DNA from: Paramesorhizobium endophyticum
GTDB taxonomy: Bacteria > Pseudomonadota > Alphaproteobacteria > Rhizobiales > Rhizobiaceae
Length of the DNA stretch: 64,000 nucleotides
Assembly (NCBI RefSeq): GCF_014640615.1
Contig: NZ_BMHH01000003.1
Span: forward strand, 53,792-117,791
Reading direction: 5' to 3'
The notes beneath the pieces are model-generated. The model had not been told where the DNA came from and searched no databases. It worked only from the letters and a program-made list of their open reading frames with translations. Made by a program: the position numbers and the translations under genes. Shown here one piece after another: positions 36,961 through 48,181 of this stretch (its first letter is position 1; the number at the start of each line of letters is the position of its first letter).

Positions 36961-36970
36961 CAACCCAAAC

Positions 36971-36998
36971 AAAAACGCGGCCCGTGAGCCGCGTTTTT
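36971..36998 (-). terminator. Terminator of the large polar-growth protein gene
   Basis: AAAAACGCGGC, loop CCGTGA, GCCGCGTTTTT. Reading on the minus strand it follows the stop codon at 37023 by about 25 bases and ends in a T run. Confidence 0.85.
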
Positions 36999-37022
36999 GC
37001 GTTTCAGCTATCTATTACCGCA

Positions 37023-40000
37023 TCACCGCAGGCGGCCGCTGGCGTGGGCGAGCATGGTGTAGACCTTGCCGGTGTCGGAGGTCAGGTAGGTCTGCGTCAC
37101 CATATTGTCTCGGTCGTTGCGGGCGACGTCTTCGATCAGGCGCTGGAAGTCGTCCATGTAGCGATCCACTGCACGGCGGAACTCGCCATCCGACTGGTAC
37201 TTGCGCTTGATCTCATCGAAGGTCTGCTGGCCCTTCATCGTGTAGAGGCGGCGGGTGAAGACGTTGCGCTCGCCGCGGCGGTAGCGGTCCCAGAGTTCGA
37301 CCGACGCCTCATGATCGATGGCGCGGGCGATGTCGACCGAGAGCGAGTTCAGCGATTCGACCACATGAGCCGGGGAGCGCGATGCGCTGGAGGCGGGGGC
37401 GCGGACCTGCTCGGACTCTTCCTCACGCGAGGCGCGGGCCAGGAGGTCGGAAACCCAGCTGCCGCTGCTGCTCGTGCCGCTACGTGAGGCGGAGGGTGCC
37501 GGAGCGGGCGCTGCGCGTTCGCGGTCACGCTCGCGGCTGGTGCTGAGCACGATCTGGTCTTCCAGGCCGAAGCTCCGTTCAGCCACGCGAGGGGCCGGAG
37601 CGGGCGCTGGTGCCGGGCGGGGAGCCGGGCGCGAGACGGGCCGGTCGGCCTTGCTTTCGCCGACATCGATGAGGCGGCCGGACTTGTTGACGATCTCGGC
37701 CAGTTCACGCAGTGCATTGATCTGCTCGGACACTGCCTTGCGCATGGCCGTGGTGGATTCCTTGGCTTGAGCAGGCATGTCCAGCACGCCGCGCTTCAAC
37801 TCGCCGCGCGTCTCGTCGAGCTCGGCACGGATTTCTGCGGCCGTGCGGCGGATTTCGTCGGTGGCGTTGGCGAATTTCTGCGACGCCTGCTCCACCACGT
37901 CGGAGATGGTGGCGCGCAGCTGTTCCGCCGACATGCGGGTGCGGCCCTCGGCACGCTCGAAAGCGCTCGAGACCAGCTTTTCGAACGAGCGCATGACATG
38001 TTCGATGCCTTCCGAGCGCTCGGTGAGGCCTGAGGCCAGTTCCTGCAGCGCATGGGCGCGTTCTTCCAGTGTGGCGGCCAGATTGTCCTGCGCCGAGCCG
38101 ATCATCGCGTTGGCGGCGCCCAGCATACGGCCATGCTCATCGAAGCGCTCGGCAATGCTGCTGATCTGCTTCAGCGTCTCGTTGGAGAGGCCGTTCAGCG
38201 TATTGAGATTGCCGTCGATGAGGCGGCCCGCAGAGGCGAAGGTCTGCGCCGCGCGGTTGGTGTTTTCCGCGAAGGACGAGGTGGTGTCGATAAGGCGGGT
38301 GTCGATATCGCCCAGATTGCGCGTGGCGCTGTCGATGAGATCGCCCAGCTTGGCGTTGGAAGTGGCCAGACGGTCGATGAGTTCGCCGACATTGTCCGCA
38401 AGGCCGCTCTTGGCCTCCTGGATGGCCGAGATGGTTTCCGCCGTGCGGCTGGCTAGCGCGCTGACGAGCGCAGCGTTTTCCGTGCGTAGCCGGTCGGTCG
38501 CCGCGTGGGTGGCTTCCTCGAGCTGGGTGGCAAGGCCGCGACCGCTATCGGCAAGGCGCTCGACCAGCGGTTCCGCCGTATCGGCGAGAATGCGGGTGAT
38601 CTCCTGCGAGCGGGCGGCGAGCACGGCGTTGAGTTCGCGGGTGCGCTCCTCCAGCGTGGCGGAGGTGCTTTCCGTCACATGGTTGATGCGGGCCTCGATG
38701 GAGCCGAGCTCGGTGGCGACGCGCGAGCCGATTTCGCCCAGATTCATGGCGATGGCGTCGGCGCGTTCGTTGAGGCGCGCTTCGGTCGCGCTCAGATTCT
38801 CGATGAGATGGCTGCTGAAGAACTCGCCATAGCCGTCGAGCGCCTCGCCGGCCTTCGCCGCTTCTGCGGAAAGCGTGCCGGCAGCTTCGACAATCTTCTC
38901 GCGCAGCGCGCCGGCAACCACCTGCGCGCTCTGCTCGAGCGACTTGCGCACATTGTCGACGCCGATGGTAAGCGCCTTCTGCATGGTCGAGGTGCGTTCG
39001 TCGATGACGCCGGTCTGCTCGTCGAAAACCCGGCCGATGGTCGCGCTACTTTCGCCGATGGTCTGCTGCAGCATGGCCGTGCGCTGCTCGAGGATCGCAT
39101 TCTGGTCCATGAGCGTTTCGCCGAGCGTCTCGGTGGTCTGCGCCAGGGTGGCGCGAATTTCCGCGGCGCGGTCTTCAAGCAGGCGTTCATGGCCGCCGAG
39201 CGTGTCGGCAATAACGGCCTGGTTCTGTGCCAGCACGGAGCCGAAGCTTGCCGTGCGCTCGTCGATGACGCGGGCGTGCTCGCCGAAGCTTGCATCCAGC
39301 ATCTCGCGGCTCTGGCCCAGAGTCGCATGGATTTCGGCGGTGCGTTCCTCCAGCGCGCGGGCGAGCCCGTCCTGACCGGAGACGAGGACACCATGCACGT
39401 TGAGGGTCTTCTCGTCGATGGTACGGGCAATTTCATCCTGGCTGCCGCTGAGGATTTCGCGAATGCCGCGGGCACGTTCATCGAGCGCCTGAACCAGCGC
39501 CTGCTGGCTCTCGCCAAGGAGGTCGCGGACGCCATGGGTGCGCTGGTCGATGGAGAGGGCATATGTTTCGAAAGCGTTCTGCAGAACGGCGTCGTTTTCC
39601 GCCAGCGCGGCACGCAGGCCCACGACGCGATTGTCGAGCAGGCTGCCATGCTTTTCAAAGGTCTGATCGAGCAGCGCGCTGTTCTCGGCAATCGCGGCGC
39701 GGACCGCGGCGGTGCGCTCTTCGAGCAGAGAGGCATGGCGCTCGGTAACACCGTCGAGCATGGCCGCGCTTCCAACCACCGCATCCTGGATGCGGTTGGT
39801 GTGGGTGGCGAGCGTGTCGGTATGATCGCGGATGATGGCGGAGACGCGGTCCGTCTCGCCGGCAAGCGAGGCTGCGAGCGCGTTGCGGCCCTCGGCGAGC
39901 TGACCGGCGAAGTTCAGGGCCTTCTCATTGAGCAGGCCCGACACCGATTCGGCGATGCCGGAGAGGTCGCTCGAAATCCGCGTCTTGGTCTCGTCCATGA

Positions 40001-41603
40001 CTTCGCTGATCGTCGTGCGTCCTTCGGAGAAGGTTTCGGCGATCTCGCGGGTGCGGGCGATGAGGTTCTCGTTGATCTGGCGGGCGCGTGCCTCCAGCGC
40101 CGCGTTGAGCTTTTCGGTGCTGGCGTCGAGCGACTGGGCGCGGGTCTCGAACTCGTTGAGCAGGGAGCGTCCGCGCTCGGACAGCGTGCTGTCGAGAGTC
40201 GTGAGGCGGGCGTCGAACTCGCTCACCATGTTCTGCGTGGTGTCGCCCAGCAGCGAGGCGATGCTGCTGGTGCGCCGGTCGAGCACATCCGCGAGCGTGG
40301 ACACCACAGTCTCGGTCTGCTCGCCAAGGGTGGCGATGCGGGTATCGAGCACATTGGTCAGCGCTTCACCGGAGGCGGCGATGCGGGACGAAACGTCATT
40401 GGCGCGTGTGTCGATGGCGACCGTGATGGAATTGCCGCTGTCGTTGAGGCGCTCCACCAGATTGTCGCCGGAACGCGTCAATTGCTCCGTCAGCTGCGAA
40501 GTCGCGCCCGCCACACTGTCGCGTATGGCGTTGGCAGTGGCTGACAGTTCGTCCTTCAGGTGCTCATGGGCGCCGGAGATGGAGGAGCGGACCCGCTCGG
40601 CATGGGTCAGCACGGCCTCGCGCTCATTGCCGAGTTCGCTGACCAGCGTGCGGATGCGGATTTCATTGTCGGTATAGGCGCGTTCGAGCTCGTTGACCTC
40701 AGTCTGAACGAGGGTTTCCAGCTCGACGGCGCGGGCGAGGGTGCGCTCGATGCCTTCGCTCATCGCTGCCACTTCACGGCGCACGGCCTGTCCCAGCGTC
40801 ACCACGCGCTCTCCGGCCACCGATTCCGGCTCAGCAAGGCGCAAGGCCGCTTCGGTCATGGTGCGCGCGGCGAACTGCATCTCCTGCGCGCGGCGCAGCA
40901 TGTGGGCAAAGCCCCAGAACATCAGCACCGGAACGGCGATGCCCGTCGCGACGGCGAGGCCGGCGGGGGAGGTGAAGAAATTGCTCAGTGCTCCTGTCGA
41001 GGTAAGACCTGCCGGGCTTAACGAATGGCCGACTGCCAGACCTCCAGCCGTCCAGAGCGCGCTCAGGGCCGTGGTCGTCCAGAAGATGCGGTTCGACGGA
41101 CGCTGCGCCAATCCGCGCGGCAATGCGCCTTCGCGCCGCAGATCGTCATTGGCGGGCGTGAGCGACGGCGCCTTGGGCTGGTTTTCGGCGGATTTGGTCA
41201 GGAAAGCGGGCGGCTCGCCCATCGGCTCAGCCTTGGGCGCCCGGGCGGCAGGCAATTCAACTGCGGGAGCTGCTGCAACGCGGGGCGGGGCCGGTGGCGG
41301 AGGAGGGGCCGCGACATCGGCGGGCGCGGTACGCGCGGGCTGCTTCGCCGACTCGGCGGCTGGGTTGCCCTCAGTGGCGCGGATTACCCGGGGCGCGGTG
41401 GCAGGCGCGTCCTTCTTCTCATTCGCGAGCTCGGCAGCCGCGCGCGAGATCTGCTCCTCGAGATCGGACAGCGAGAAATTTTCATCGAGCGAGCCGAGGT
41501 TCATATCGATTCCCAGGTCATCGTCGAAATCGAAATCGAGAGCTTTTTCCAGCGCTTCCTCGACGTCGAGGTCGATCTTCTCCGCCTTGGTCTTTGGGGC
41601 CAT
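37023..41603 (-). CDS. Giant membrane-anchored coiled-coil protein, probable growth pole ring (GPR) homologue
   Basis: 1526 residues. Layout: acidic N-terminal 60 residues, Pro/Ala-rich linker (about 60-170), two membrane helices (about 173-192 and 213-235), then over 1000 residues of continuous helix, and a globular C-terminal 130 residues rich in Arg/Tyr after a Pro/Ala/Ser linker. The helix contains tandem units beginning D/E-E-R-T/A, such as LDERARGIREIL and LEERTAEIHATL, spaced by 22 or 29 residues, the apolipoprotein-like pattern. This matches the A. tumefaciens growth pole ring protein, needed for polar cell growth, often misnamed kinesin. Orthology is an inference. ATG 41601-41603 was chosen; GTG at 41612 is an alternative. 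Confidence 0.8.
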   Translation of the reverse strand: MAPKTKAEKIDLDVEEALEKALDFDFDDDLGIDMNLGSLDENFSLSDLEEQISRAAAELANEKKDAPATAPRVIRATEGNPAAESAKQPARTAPADVAAPPPPPAPPRVAAAPAVELPAARAPKAEPMGEPPAFLTKSAENQPKAPSLTPANDDLRREGALPRGLAQRPSNRIFWTTTALSALWTAGGLAVGHSLSPAGLTSTGALSNFFTSPAGLAVATGIAVPVLMFWGFAHMLRRAQEMQFAARTMTEAALRLAEPESVAGERVVTLGQAVRREVAAMSEGIERTLARAVELETLVQTEVNELERAYTDNEIRIRTLVSELGNEREAVLTHAERVRSSISGAHEHLKDELSATANAIRDSVAGATSQLTEQLTRSGDNLVERLNDSGNSITVAIDTRANDVSSRIAASGEALTNVLDTRIATLGEQTETVVSTLADVLDRRTSSIASLLGDTTQNMVSEFDARLTTLDSTLSERGRSLLNEFETRAQSLDASTEKLNAALEARARQINENLIARTREIAETFSEGRTTISEVMDETKTRISSDLSGIAESVSGLLNEKALNFAGQLAEGRNALAASLAGETDRVSAIIRDHTDTLATHTNRIQDAVVGSAAMLDGVTERHASLLEERTAAVRAAIAENSALLDQTFEKHGSLLDNRVVGLRAALAENDAVLQNAFETYALSIDQRTHGVRDLLGESQQALVQALDERARGIREILSGSQDEIARTIDEKTLNVHGVLVSGQDGLARALEERTAEIHATLGQSREMLDASFGEHARVIDERTASFGSVLAQNQAVIADTLGGHERLLEDRAAEIRATLAQTTETLGETLMDQNAILEQRTAMLQQTIGESSATIGRVFDEQTGVIDERTSTMQKALTIGVDNVRKSLEQSAQVVAGALREKIVEAAGTLSAEAAKAGEALDGYGEFFSSHLIENLSATEARLNERADAIAMNLGEIGSRVATELGSIEARINHVTESTSATLEERTRELNAVLAARSQEITRILADTAEPLVERLADSGRGLATQLEEATHAATDRLRTENAALVSALASRTAETISAIQEAKSGLADNVGELIDRLATSNAKLGDLIDSATRNLGDIDTRLIDTTSSFAENTNRAAQTFASAGRLIDGNLNTLNGLSNETLKQISSIAERFDEHGRMLGAANAMIGSAQDNLAATLEERAHALQELASGLTERSEGIEHVMRSFEKLVSSAFERAEGRTRMSAEQLRATISDVVEQASQKFANATDEIRRTAAEIRAELDETRGELKRGVLDMPAQAKESTTAMRKAVSEQINALRELAEIVNKSGRLIDVGESKADRPVSRPAPRPAPAPAPAPRVAERSFGLEDQIVLSTSRERDRERAAPAPAPSASRSGTSSSGSWVSDLLARASREEESEQVRAPASSASRSPAHVVESLNSLSVDIARAIDHEASVELWDRYRRGERNVFTRRLYTMKGQQTFDEIKRKYQSDGEFRRAVDRYMDDFQRLIEDVARNDRDNMVTQTYLTSDTGKVYTMLAHASGRLR

Positions 41604-42096
41604 CACCGTCACTTACCTCGTACTCACGCTGATGCGCATCGGCGCGGATGCTGCATCAAACTCTATCTACGCCACCCTGCATCGTACCGGCTGATTTACC
41701 GGAATGAAACAGCTGAATTCGCAACTGCTTAAAAGTTTAAATACAGGGTTAACGCTCTTGGCCGCTAGGGTCTCGTTCTGCAATTCACATCATTCGACAT
41801 AAGGCGGCGGGCGCACTTCAAACATCGAGCCGGGCGCCAAGACCTGTAAAACTTCAAGTCCCTTGCGATTACGCACTGTTAACCAGAGTGTGGAAATCTT
41901 GATCCCCGGCACAGGCGCGAGCCGTGAATATGCCACTTTTCAAGCCAAACGGAAATGCACAGCGCGGCTGCGTCCACAGCGGATTTACAGCATGAACAAA
42001 GCGTTCATGGGCTGTTCATTTGTAAAGAATTAGACCGCTCTCAGATTTGTTTCAGGCGTACTCGTGCGCCGTCCAAAAAAACCAAGGAGAATAACA
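41604..42096. other. Divergent promoter region between GPR-like and Hpt genes
   Basis: 493 bases without a supportable ORF. TTAA motifs cluster at 41728-41752, near the start of the GPR-like gene. CATGAAC (41991-41997) and GTTCATG (42003-42009) form a perfect 7-base inverted repeat, with another TGTTCAT at 42013-42019; this may be an operator for the Hpt gene. Confidence 0.5.
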
Positions 42097-43956
<1,860 letters not shown>

Positions 43957-44041
43957 GCAAGGCACCCTCCTAAGCGGGAGGGGCAGCGGCAAGGGCCTTT
44001 CAGAGATCAACTGAACCGCTGTAAAAAAGTGCGTAGTCCTG

Positions 44042-44152
44042 CCGTCATCCTCGGGCTTGTCCCGGGGATCTGCCATAAAGAAAAAGATAAGCAATTACCG
44101 TTCTGACAGATTAAGCCACGGTAGATTCTCGGGACAAGCCCGAGAATGACGG
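44042..44152. repeat. Inverted-repeat element, family R4, copy 1
   Basis: Arms 44042-44071 and 44123-44152 are near-complementary over 30 bases (TCGGGCTTGTCCC against GGGACAAGCCCGA). A second copy in reverse orientation is at 46306-46414. The middle of this copy and the reverse complement of the other share AAAAAG, GCAAT, CTGACAG and CCACGGTAG. This fills most of the gap after the reductase gene. Confidence 0.85.
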
Positions 44153-44187
44153 CGTGGGGAGCGCTGTTTCAGGTTAATTTTGACAGA

Positions 44188-44808
44188 CTAATCCACGGCC
44201 TTCTTCAGCGTCCGCTCGAGCCTATATGTCAGCAATCGCTCAAACCGCTTTTCGAAATTGAGCGTCTCGACATAATCGAATCGCTTTTGCGCGAGGTCAT
44301 GCGCCTTCATCAGCCGCTCGGTCACCTTATTGATATCGTCGCGGAGCAGCGAGCAGTCGGGACGCGAGGGGAGGGAGCGGACCGCCCGTTCGATCTCGCT
44401 CGCATGGCTGTGAGCGATGCTGATATGGCTCTCCTCGTGGCGTTTGATATCCTGCGAAAGCGTGTCCCAGACGAGCGCCAGTTCCGGCTCCGCCTTGCGG
44501 CGCTGCTTCCAGCGCGGCAGCATGACCTTGGCGTAGACGTTGACATAAACGCCGGTAACGCGGCACGCTCCCTTGTCCATGCGATAGCGCGCCTTGGCGT
44601 CGAAGCGGATCTGCGCCGCGCCCGGATGGTGCTGCCCGGTGCTTTTCAGAAGCGGGCCGCCGCGTGCGAGGCCCCTGTCAAGGTCTGCCGCCGTCTTGCC
44701 CTGGACGGTATAATAGCTGTAGCTGCGAAAAACGGTGGCCGCATCCGCCGCAGTGGCCGCACAGGCAAGAATGGCCGTGGCGACCAGAACCTTACGCATG
44801 AACATCAT
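44188..44808 (-). CDS. DUF922 domain exported putative zinc protease
   Basis: About 206 residues with a signal peptide (MFMRKVLVATAILACAATAA). The mature part has the DUF922 pattern YSYYTVQGKTAADLDRGL at the front and, in the middle, DIKRHEESHISIAHSHASEI, whose HEESH fits the HExxH zinc-protease motif. Substrate unknown; expected in the periplasm. I took the ATG at 44806-44808; a TTG at 44814 lies better relative to AAGGA, so the true start may be two codons upstream. It is divergent from folP. Confidence 0.83.
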   Translation of the reverse strand: MMFMRKVLVATAILACAATAADAATVFRSYSYYTVQGKTAADLDRGLARGGPLLKSTGQHHPGAAQIRFDAKARYRMDKGACRVTGVYVNVYAKVMLPRWKQRRKAEPELALVWDTLSQDIKRHEESHISIAHSHASEIERAVRSLPSRPDCSLLRDDINKVTERLMKAHDLAQKRFDYVETLNFEKRFERLLTYRLERTLKKAVD

Positions 44809-44943
44809 TTTCAACCCGGTTCCTTTGCGGCTAAGGCAATGAAATCACCCACTATAACAATTGGGTGGCGGATAGGTTCACCATGACGCACAATCGTCAA
44901 GACAAATATAATTGTCGCGGGAATCGGTAGAGGAAGCAGACGC

Positions 44944-45786
44944 ATGCGAAGGGAATGGCGGCTCGCCCATGGGCGCAGTCTTATCTTGGGGGAGGAGGCC
45001 GTCATCATGGGCATCCTCAATGTGACGCCGGATTCCTTCTCCGACGGTGGCAGGCATGACGACCTGCCGCGCGCGGTGGAAACGGCCCGCCGCATGCGTG
45101 AGGAAGGTGCTGTCATCATCGACATAGGCGGCGAGTCGACCCGCCCCGGAGCGGAGCCTGTCGATGCGGCGATCGAACAGGCGCGCATCCTGCCGGTGAT
45201 CGAGGCGCTGACGCGCGAAACAGACAGCATCATCTCCGTCGATACCTATCGCGAGGAAACCGCGCGGCTGGCGGTGGCCGCGGGGGCGCATATCGTCAAC
45301 GATGTCTGGGGCCTGCAGCGCGAGCCGGGTATCGCCAATCTGGCAGCGGAGACCGGGGCAGGGCTCGTCATCATGCATACGGGCCGGGAGCGGGAGCGAG
45401 ATCCCGACGTGATCGCCGACCAGTTCGCCTTCCTCAACCGTTCGCTCGAAATCGCCCGCGCGGCCAAGGTCCGCGACGACCAGATCGTGCTCGATCCGGG
45501 TTTCGGCTTTGCCAAGGAAACCCATGAGGGCGTGGCGCTGATGGCGCGGTTCGGGGAATTGCGCGGGTTCGGCTTTCCGCTGCTCGTCGGCACCTCGCGC
45601 AAGCGGCTCATCGGGGCGTTGACGGGGCGCGACATGGCGGAGCGGGACGCGGGCACGGCGGCGACCTCCGCCATCTTGCGGCTCGAGGGTGCGGATATTT
45701 TCCGGGTGCATGATGTTGCGATCAACTGCGATGCGCTCAAGATCGCCGACGCCGTCCTGAAGGCGCGTGAGGGCAGGGTGCTATGA
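44944..45786 (+). CDS. folP: Dihydropteroate synthase
   Basis: 280 residues. Condenses the pterin pyrophosphate with p-aminobenzoate in folate synthesis, the target of sulfonamides. Both signatures are present: IMGILNVTPDSFSDGG and DIGGESTRPGAEPVD. Downstream are DPGFGFAKE and LVGTSRKRLIG. Its TGA overlaps the ATG of folK (ATGA, 45783-45786). The dihydroneopterin aldolase gene folB, which in many relatives lies between folP and folK, is missing here. Confidence 0.96.
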   Translation: MRREWRLAHGRSLILGEEAVIMGILNVTPDSFSDGGRHDDLPRAVETARRMREEGAVIIDIGGESTRPGAEPVDAAIEQARILPVIEALTRETDSIISVDTYREETARLAVAAGAHIVNDVWGLQREPGIANLAAETGAGLVIMHTGRERERDPDVIADQFAFLNRSLEIARAAKVRDDQIVLDPGFGFAKETHEGVALMARFGELRGFGFPLLVGTSRKRLIGALTGRDMAERDAGTAATSAILRLEGADIFRVHDVAINCDALKIADAVLKAREGRVL

Positions 45787-46283
45787 AACGGGCATGGCTC
45801 GGCCTCGGCGGCAATATAGGTGATCCCGTCGCGGCGATGGGGCAGGCGCTGCGCCTGCTCGACGAACGTAACGATACGCGCGTGGTGGCCGTCTCATCCG
45901 TCTACCGCACGCCGCCCTGGGGCAAGACGGATCAGGACTGGTTCCACAATGCTTGTGCGGAAATCGAAACGACGCTTTCCCCAATCGGGCTGCTCGATGC
46001 TTGCCTCGATATCGAGAAAGGCTTGAAGCGGTTGCGCTTGGAGCGCTGGGGACCGCGCACAATTGATATCGACGTGCTGGCATTCGAGGGCGTGGAGAAT
46101 CTGGACGAGCCGACCCTAACCCTTCCGCATCCCCGCATGACCGAACGCGCTTTCGTGCTGGTTCCGCTGGCGGAAATCGCACCGGGGCTGGTGGCTAATG
46201 GCCGGACGGTGGCGGAATGGCGGGCCGGGTGCGATGATAAGGGAGTGGAAAGGATAGAGGGGGAGTGGTGGTTAAAATATTAA
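45783..46283 (+). CDS. folK: 2-amino-4-hydroxy-6-hydroxymethyldihydropteridine pyrophosphokinase
   Basis: 166 residues. Transfers pyrophosphate from ATP to hydroxymethyl-dihydropterin, one step before FolP. Seen: AWLGLGGNIGDP at the N terminus, VSSVYRTPPWGKTDQDWFHN, and the HPPK signature RLERWGPRTIDIDVLAFE followed by LPHPRMTERAFVLVPL. The start overlaps the folP stop, so the two are translationally coupled. The C terminus is slightly longer than the E. coli enzyme. Confidence 0.95.
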   Translation: MKRAWLGLGGNIGDPVAAMGQALRLLDERNDTRVVAVSSVYRTPPWGKTDQDWFHNACAEIETTLSPIGLLDACLDIEKGLKRLRLERWGPRTIDIDVLAFEGVENLDEPTLTLPHPRMTERAFVLVPLAEIAPGLVANGRTVAEWRAGCDDKGVERIEGEWWLKY

Positions 46284-46305
46284 AATAAATGAGAATTGCC
46301 TCTGA

Positions 46306-46414
46306 CCGTCATTCTCTGGCTTGTCCCGAGAATCTACCGTGGCCTAACCTGTCAGGATGGTATTGCTTTACTTTTTCTCGTTGCAGATTCTCGGGACAAG
46401 CCCGAGAATGACGG
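46306..46414. repeat. Inverted-repeat element, family R4, copy 2 (reverse orientation)
   Basis: Arms 46306-46335 and 46385-46414 carry CTTGTCCCGAGAATCT and its complement. Read on the minus strand, this copy matches copy 1. The two copies flank a block of 2.15 kb with the DUF922 gene, folP and folK. It probably also ends both convergent transcripts. Confidence 0.85.
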
Positions 46415-46450
46415 CGAGAGAGGGGTCAGCCTCTACTTGGCTCTGAAATC

Positions 46451-46984
46451 TTAATTCTTCGCGATGCTGCTCACCGCCGCGCCGTCGACGCGCTTCAGGC
46501 TCATGCCGATGACGGGGACGAGCTCCTGCTCCACGCGCACGGAGACGGTGACGTTCATGGTGTTCTCATCAGCGATACGGGCGAGCATGGCGCCGTTCAA
46601 TTGTTTCCGGTTGAGGCCGAAGACCACGCGGTCGCCGCTGACTGTGCCGGAAACGACGTCAAGACCCTTGCCCGCCGCGCCATCGTTGAACGCGCCTGTG
46701 TAAGTGCCGCCCTTGCGGGTGACGGTGGCCTTCATGGGCTGAGAGAAGACGCCGACGCGGCAGGAGCCGTCGAGCGTCATGCCGATATCGTTCTCCGGCG
46801 TCGTGCCGGCGAGCGTGCAGGTGAATTTCGTGCCCTTGTATTTGCCCGCAACGATTTCGCCGGGGCCGGTCCACTGGCCCTCGACATTGCGGAAGAAACG
46901 CTCATCCTTATCGGCGGCTGCAGCCGGAGAAACCGCGGCTGCCAGCGGCAACAGAAAAAGACAAGCGGCAACGCAATTTTTCAT
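46451..46984 (-). CDS. Exported protein of unknown function
   Basis: 177 residues with a signal peptide (MKNCVAACLFLLPLAAAVSP, cleavage after AAA near residue 25). The mature part is beta-rich with repeated pairs such as VEGQWTGPGEIVAGKYKGTK, FTCTLAGTTPENDIGMTLDG and GGTYTGAFNDGAAGKG, suggesting a small lipocalin-like or beta-barrel fold. Two cysteines (FTC and GSC) could bridge. Orthologues are, as far as I recall, annotated only as hypothetical exported proteins. The ATG at 46982-46984 was chosen to fit the signal peptide. Confidence 0.75.
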   Translation of the reverse strand: MKNCVAACLFLLPLAAAVSPAAAADKDERFFRNVEGQWTGPGEIVAGKYKGTKFTCTLAGTTPENDIGMTLDGSCRVGVFSQPMKATVTRKGGTYTGAFNDGAAGKGLDVVSGTVSGDRVVFGLNRKQLNGAMLARIADENTMNVTVSVRVEQELVPVIGMSLKRVDGAAVSSIAKN

Positions 46985-47074
46985 GGGGCGGACTCGGGGG
47001 CTTTTGCACAAGGGCGATTCAATGCCGAATAATCGGCGCGATTGGTTAATGCTTGGTTTGCGCCGGGCCGAATG

Positions 47075-48181
47075 TCAATCCTTCTTCTTAGCCGTCTGCT
47101 CGCCGGTGAGCCTGGCGAGGTCGCCAATGAAGTCGCCAATGCCTGGCCGCTTCTCTGCGATGAAGGGGAAGGGGCGCACGATATCCATGGCGGAAATGCC
47201 GATGCGCGCGGTCATCAGGCCGTTGATGACGCCTTCGCCGAGCTTGGCGGAAAGCCGCGAAGCGAGGCCGTGGCCGATGATCTGCTGCACGAAACTATCC
47301 CCAACTGCGATTGTGCCGGTGACCGCGAGATGGGCGATGACGCGCCGCGTGAGCCGAAGGAAGCCTAGCGTGCCGGGGCGGCTGCCATAGAGGTCCGACA
47401 GGCGGCGGATGAGCCGCGCCGCTTCGAAAATCACATAGCCGATATCCACAAGCGCGCGGGGGCTGACCGCCGTCACCACGGAAACGCGCTTGGCGGCGGC
47501 GAGGATGAGGCCGCGCGCCTCGCGGTCGAGCGGGCGCAGGATTTCCGTTTCGGCGAGGCGGATCAGGTCGCGCCCGTCGATGATGTCGCCTTCGAGCGTG
47601 TTCAGCATTTCGCGCCCGCGCGCCGTGGCGGGGAGGGTGGAGGCGATGGCGGTGAGCCGCGCTACCGAATCGCGGGCGAGGCGGCCATCGTTGCGCGCCG
47701 CCGCATCCGCCGCTTCGTCGCGCAGCGACTGGACGGAGGCGAGCCGCCGTAGCGCCAGCGCCTCGCGGGTTATGACGATCAGAAATGCTAATAGCGCAAC
47801 ACTGGCGACGCCAAGGCCCACCCAGCCGAGCCAGGTGGAGCGGTCGAAGAGGGCGCGGATCAGATCATCCGTCCAGACGCCGATGGCCAGCGACAGGAGA
47901 ATGCCCAGCGCGCCCGCGAGAATGCCCCCGAAGGGGAATTTCCTGCGTGGTGGCAAGGCCGGCGGCGGGGTGAGGGCGTCCAACTCGTCGGGGTCGAGGC
48001 CCTCGGCTTCGAACACATCGACGGACGCGGGTGTCACCACCGCCATGTCACGGATAGCGGTCGGCTTGCGCGCGGGCTTTTTCTCCGGCGCGGCTTCATC
48101 AGGCTTCTTGCCGCCTTCGACGGAGACGGTCGGGCTGTCGAGGCGGAAGGCGGTGGGCCTGCGAGGCGGTGTCCCGGTCAT
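47075..48181 (-). CDS. ycjF: YcjF/TIGR01620 family membrane protein
   Basis: 368 residues. A soluble, charged N-terminal 80 residues is followed by two membrane helices (FGGILAGALGILLSLAIGVW and LGWVGLGVASVALLAFLIVI), then a helical C-terminal domain (GREMLNTLEGDIIDGRDLIR and AHLAVTGTIAVGDSFVQQII). The YcjF family has no firm function. It overlaps the end of ycjX by ATGA and the pair moves together in many proteobacteria, where it is linked to envelope stress. Confidence 0.9.
   Translation of the reverse strand: MTGTPPRRPTAFRLDSPTVSVEGGKKPDEAAPEKKPARKPTAIRDMAVVTPASVDVFEAEGLDPDELDALTPPPALPPRRKFPFGGILAGALGILLSLAIGVWTDDLIRALFDRSTWLGWVGLGVASVALLAFLIVITREALALRRLASVQSLRDEAADAAARNDGRLARDSVARLTAIASTLPATARGREMLNTLEGDIIDGRDLIRLAETEILRPLDREARGLILAAAKRVSVVTAVSPRALVDIGYVIFEAARLIRRLSDLYGSRPGTLGFLRLTRRVIAHLAVTGTIAVGDSFVQQIIGHGLASRLSAKLGEGVINGLMTARIGISAMDIVRPFPFIAEKRPGIGDFIGDLARLTGEQTAKKKD

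Noticed and set aside
38505..40544. 679-codon plus-strand frame over the GPR-like gene
   Set aside because: It mirrors the repeats of the real gene on the other strand; no start signal or domain of its own.
41728..41752. CtrA box (TTAA-N7-TTAA) before the GPR-like gene
   Set aside because: The spacing of the two TTAA motifs is 8, not 7, and TTAA is common in this AT-rich stretch.
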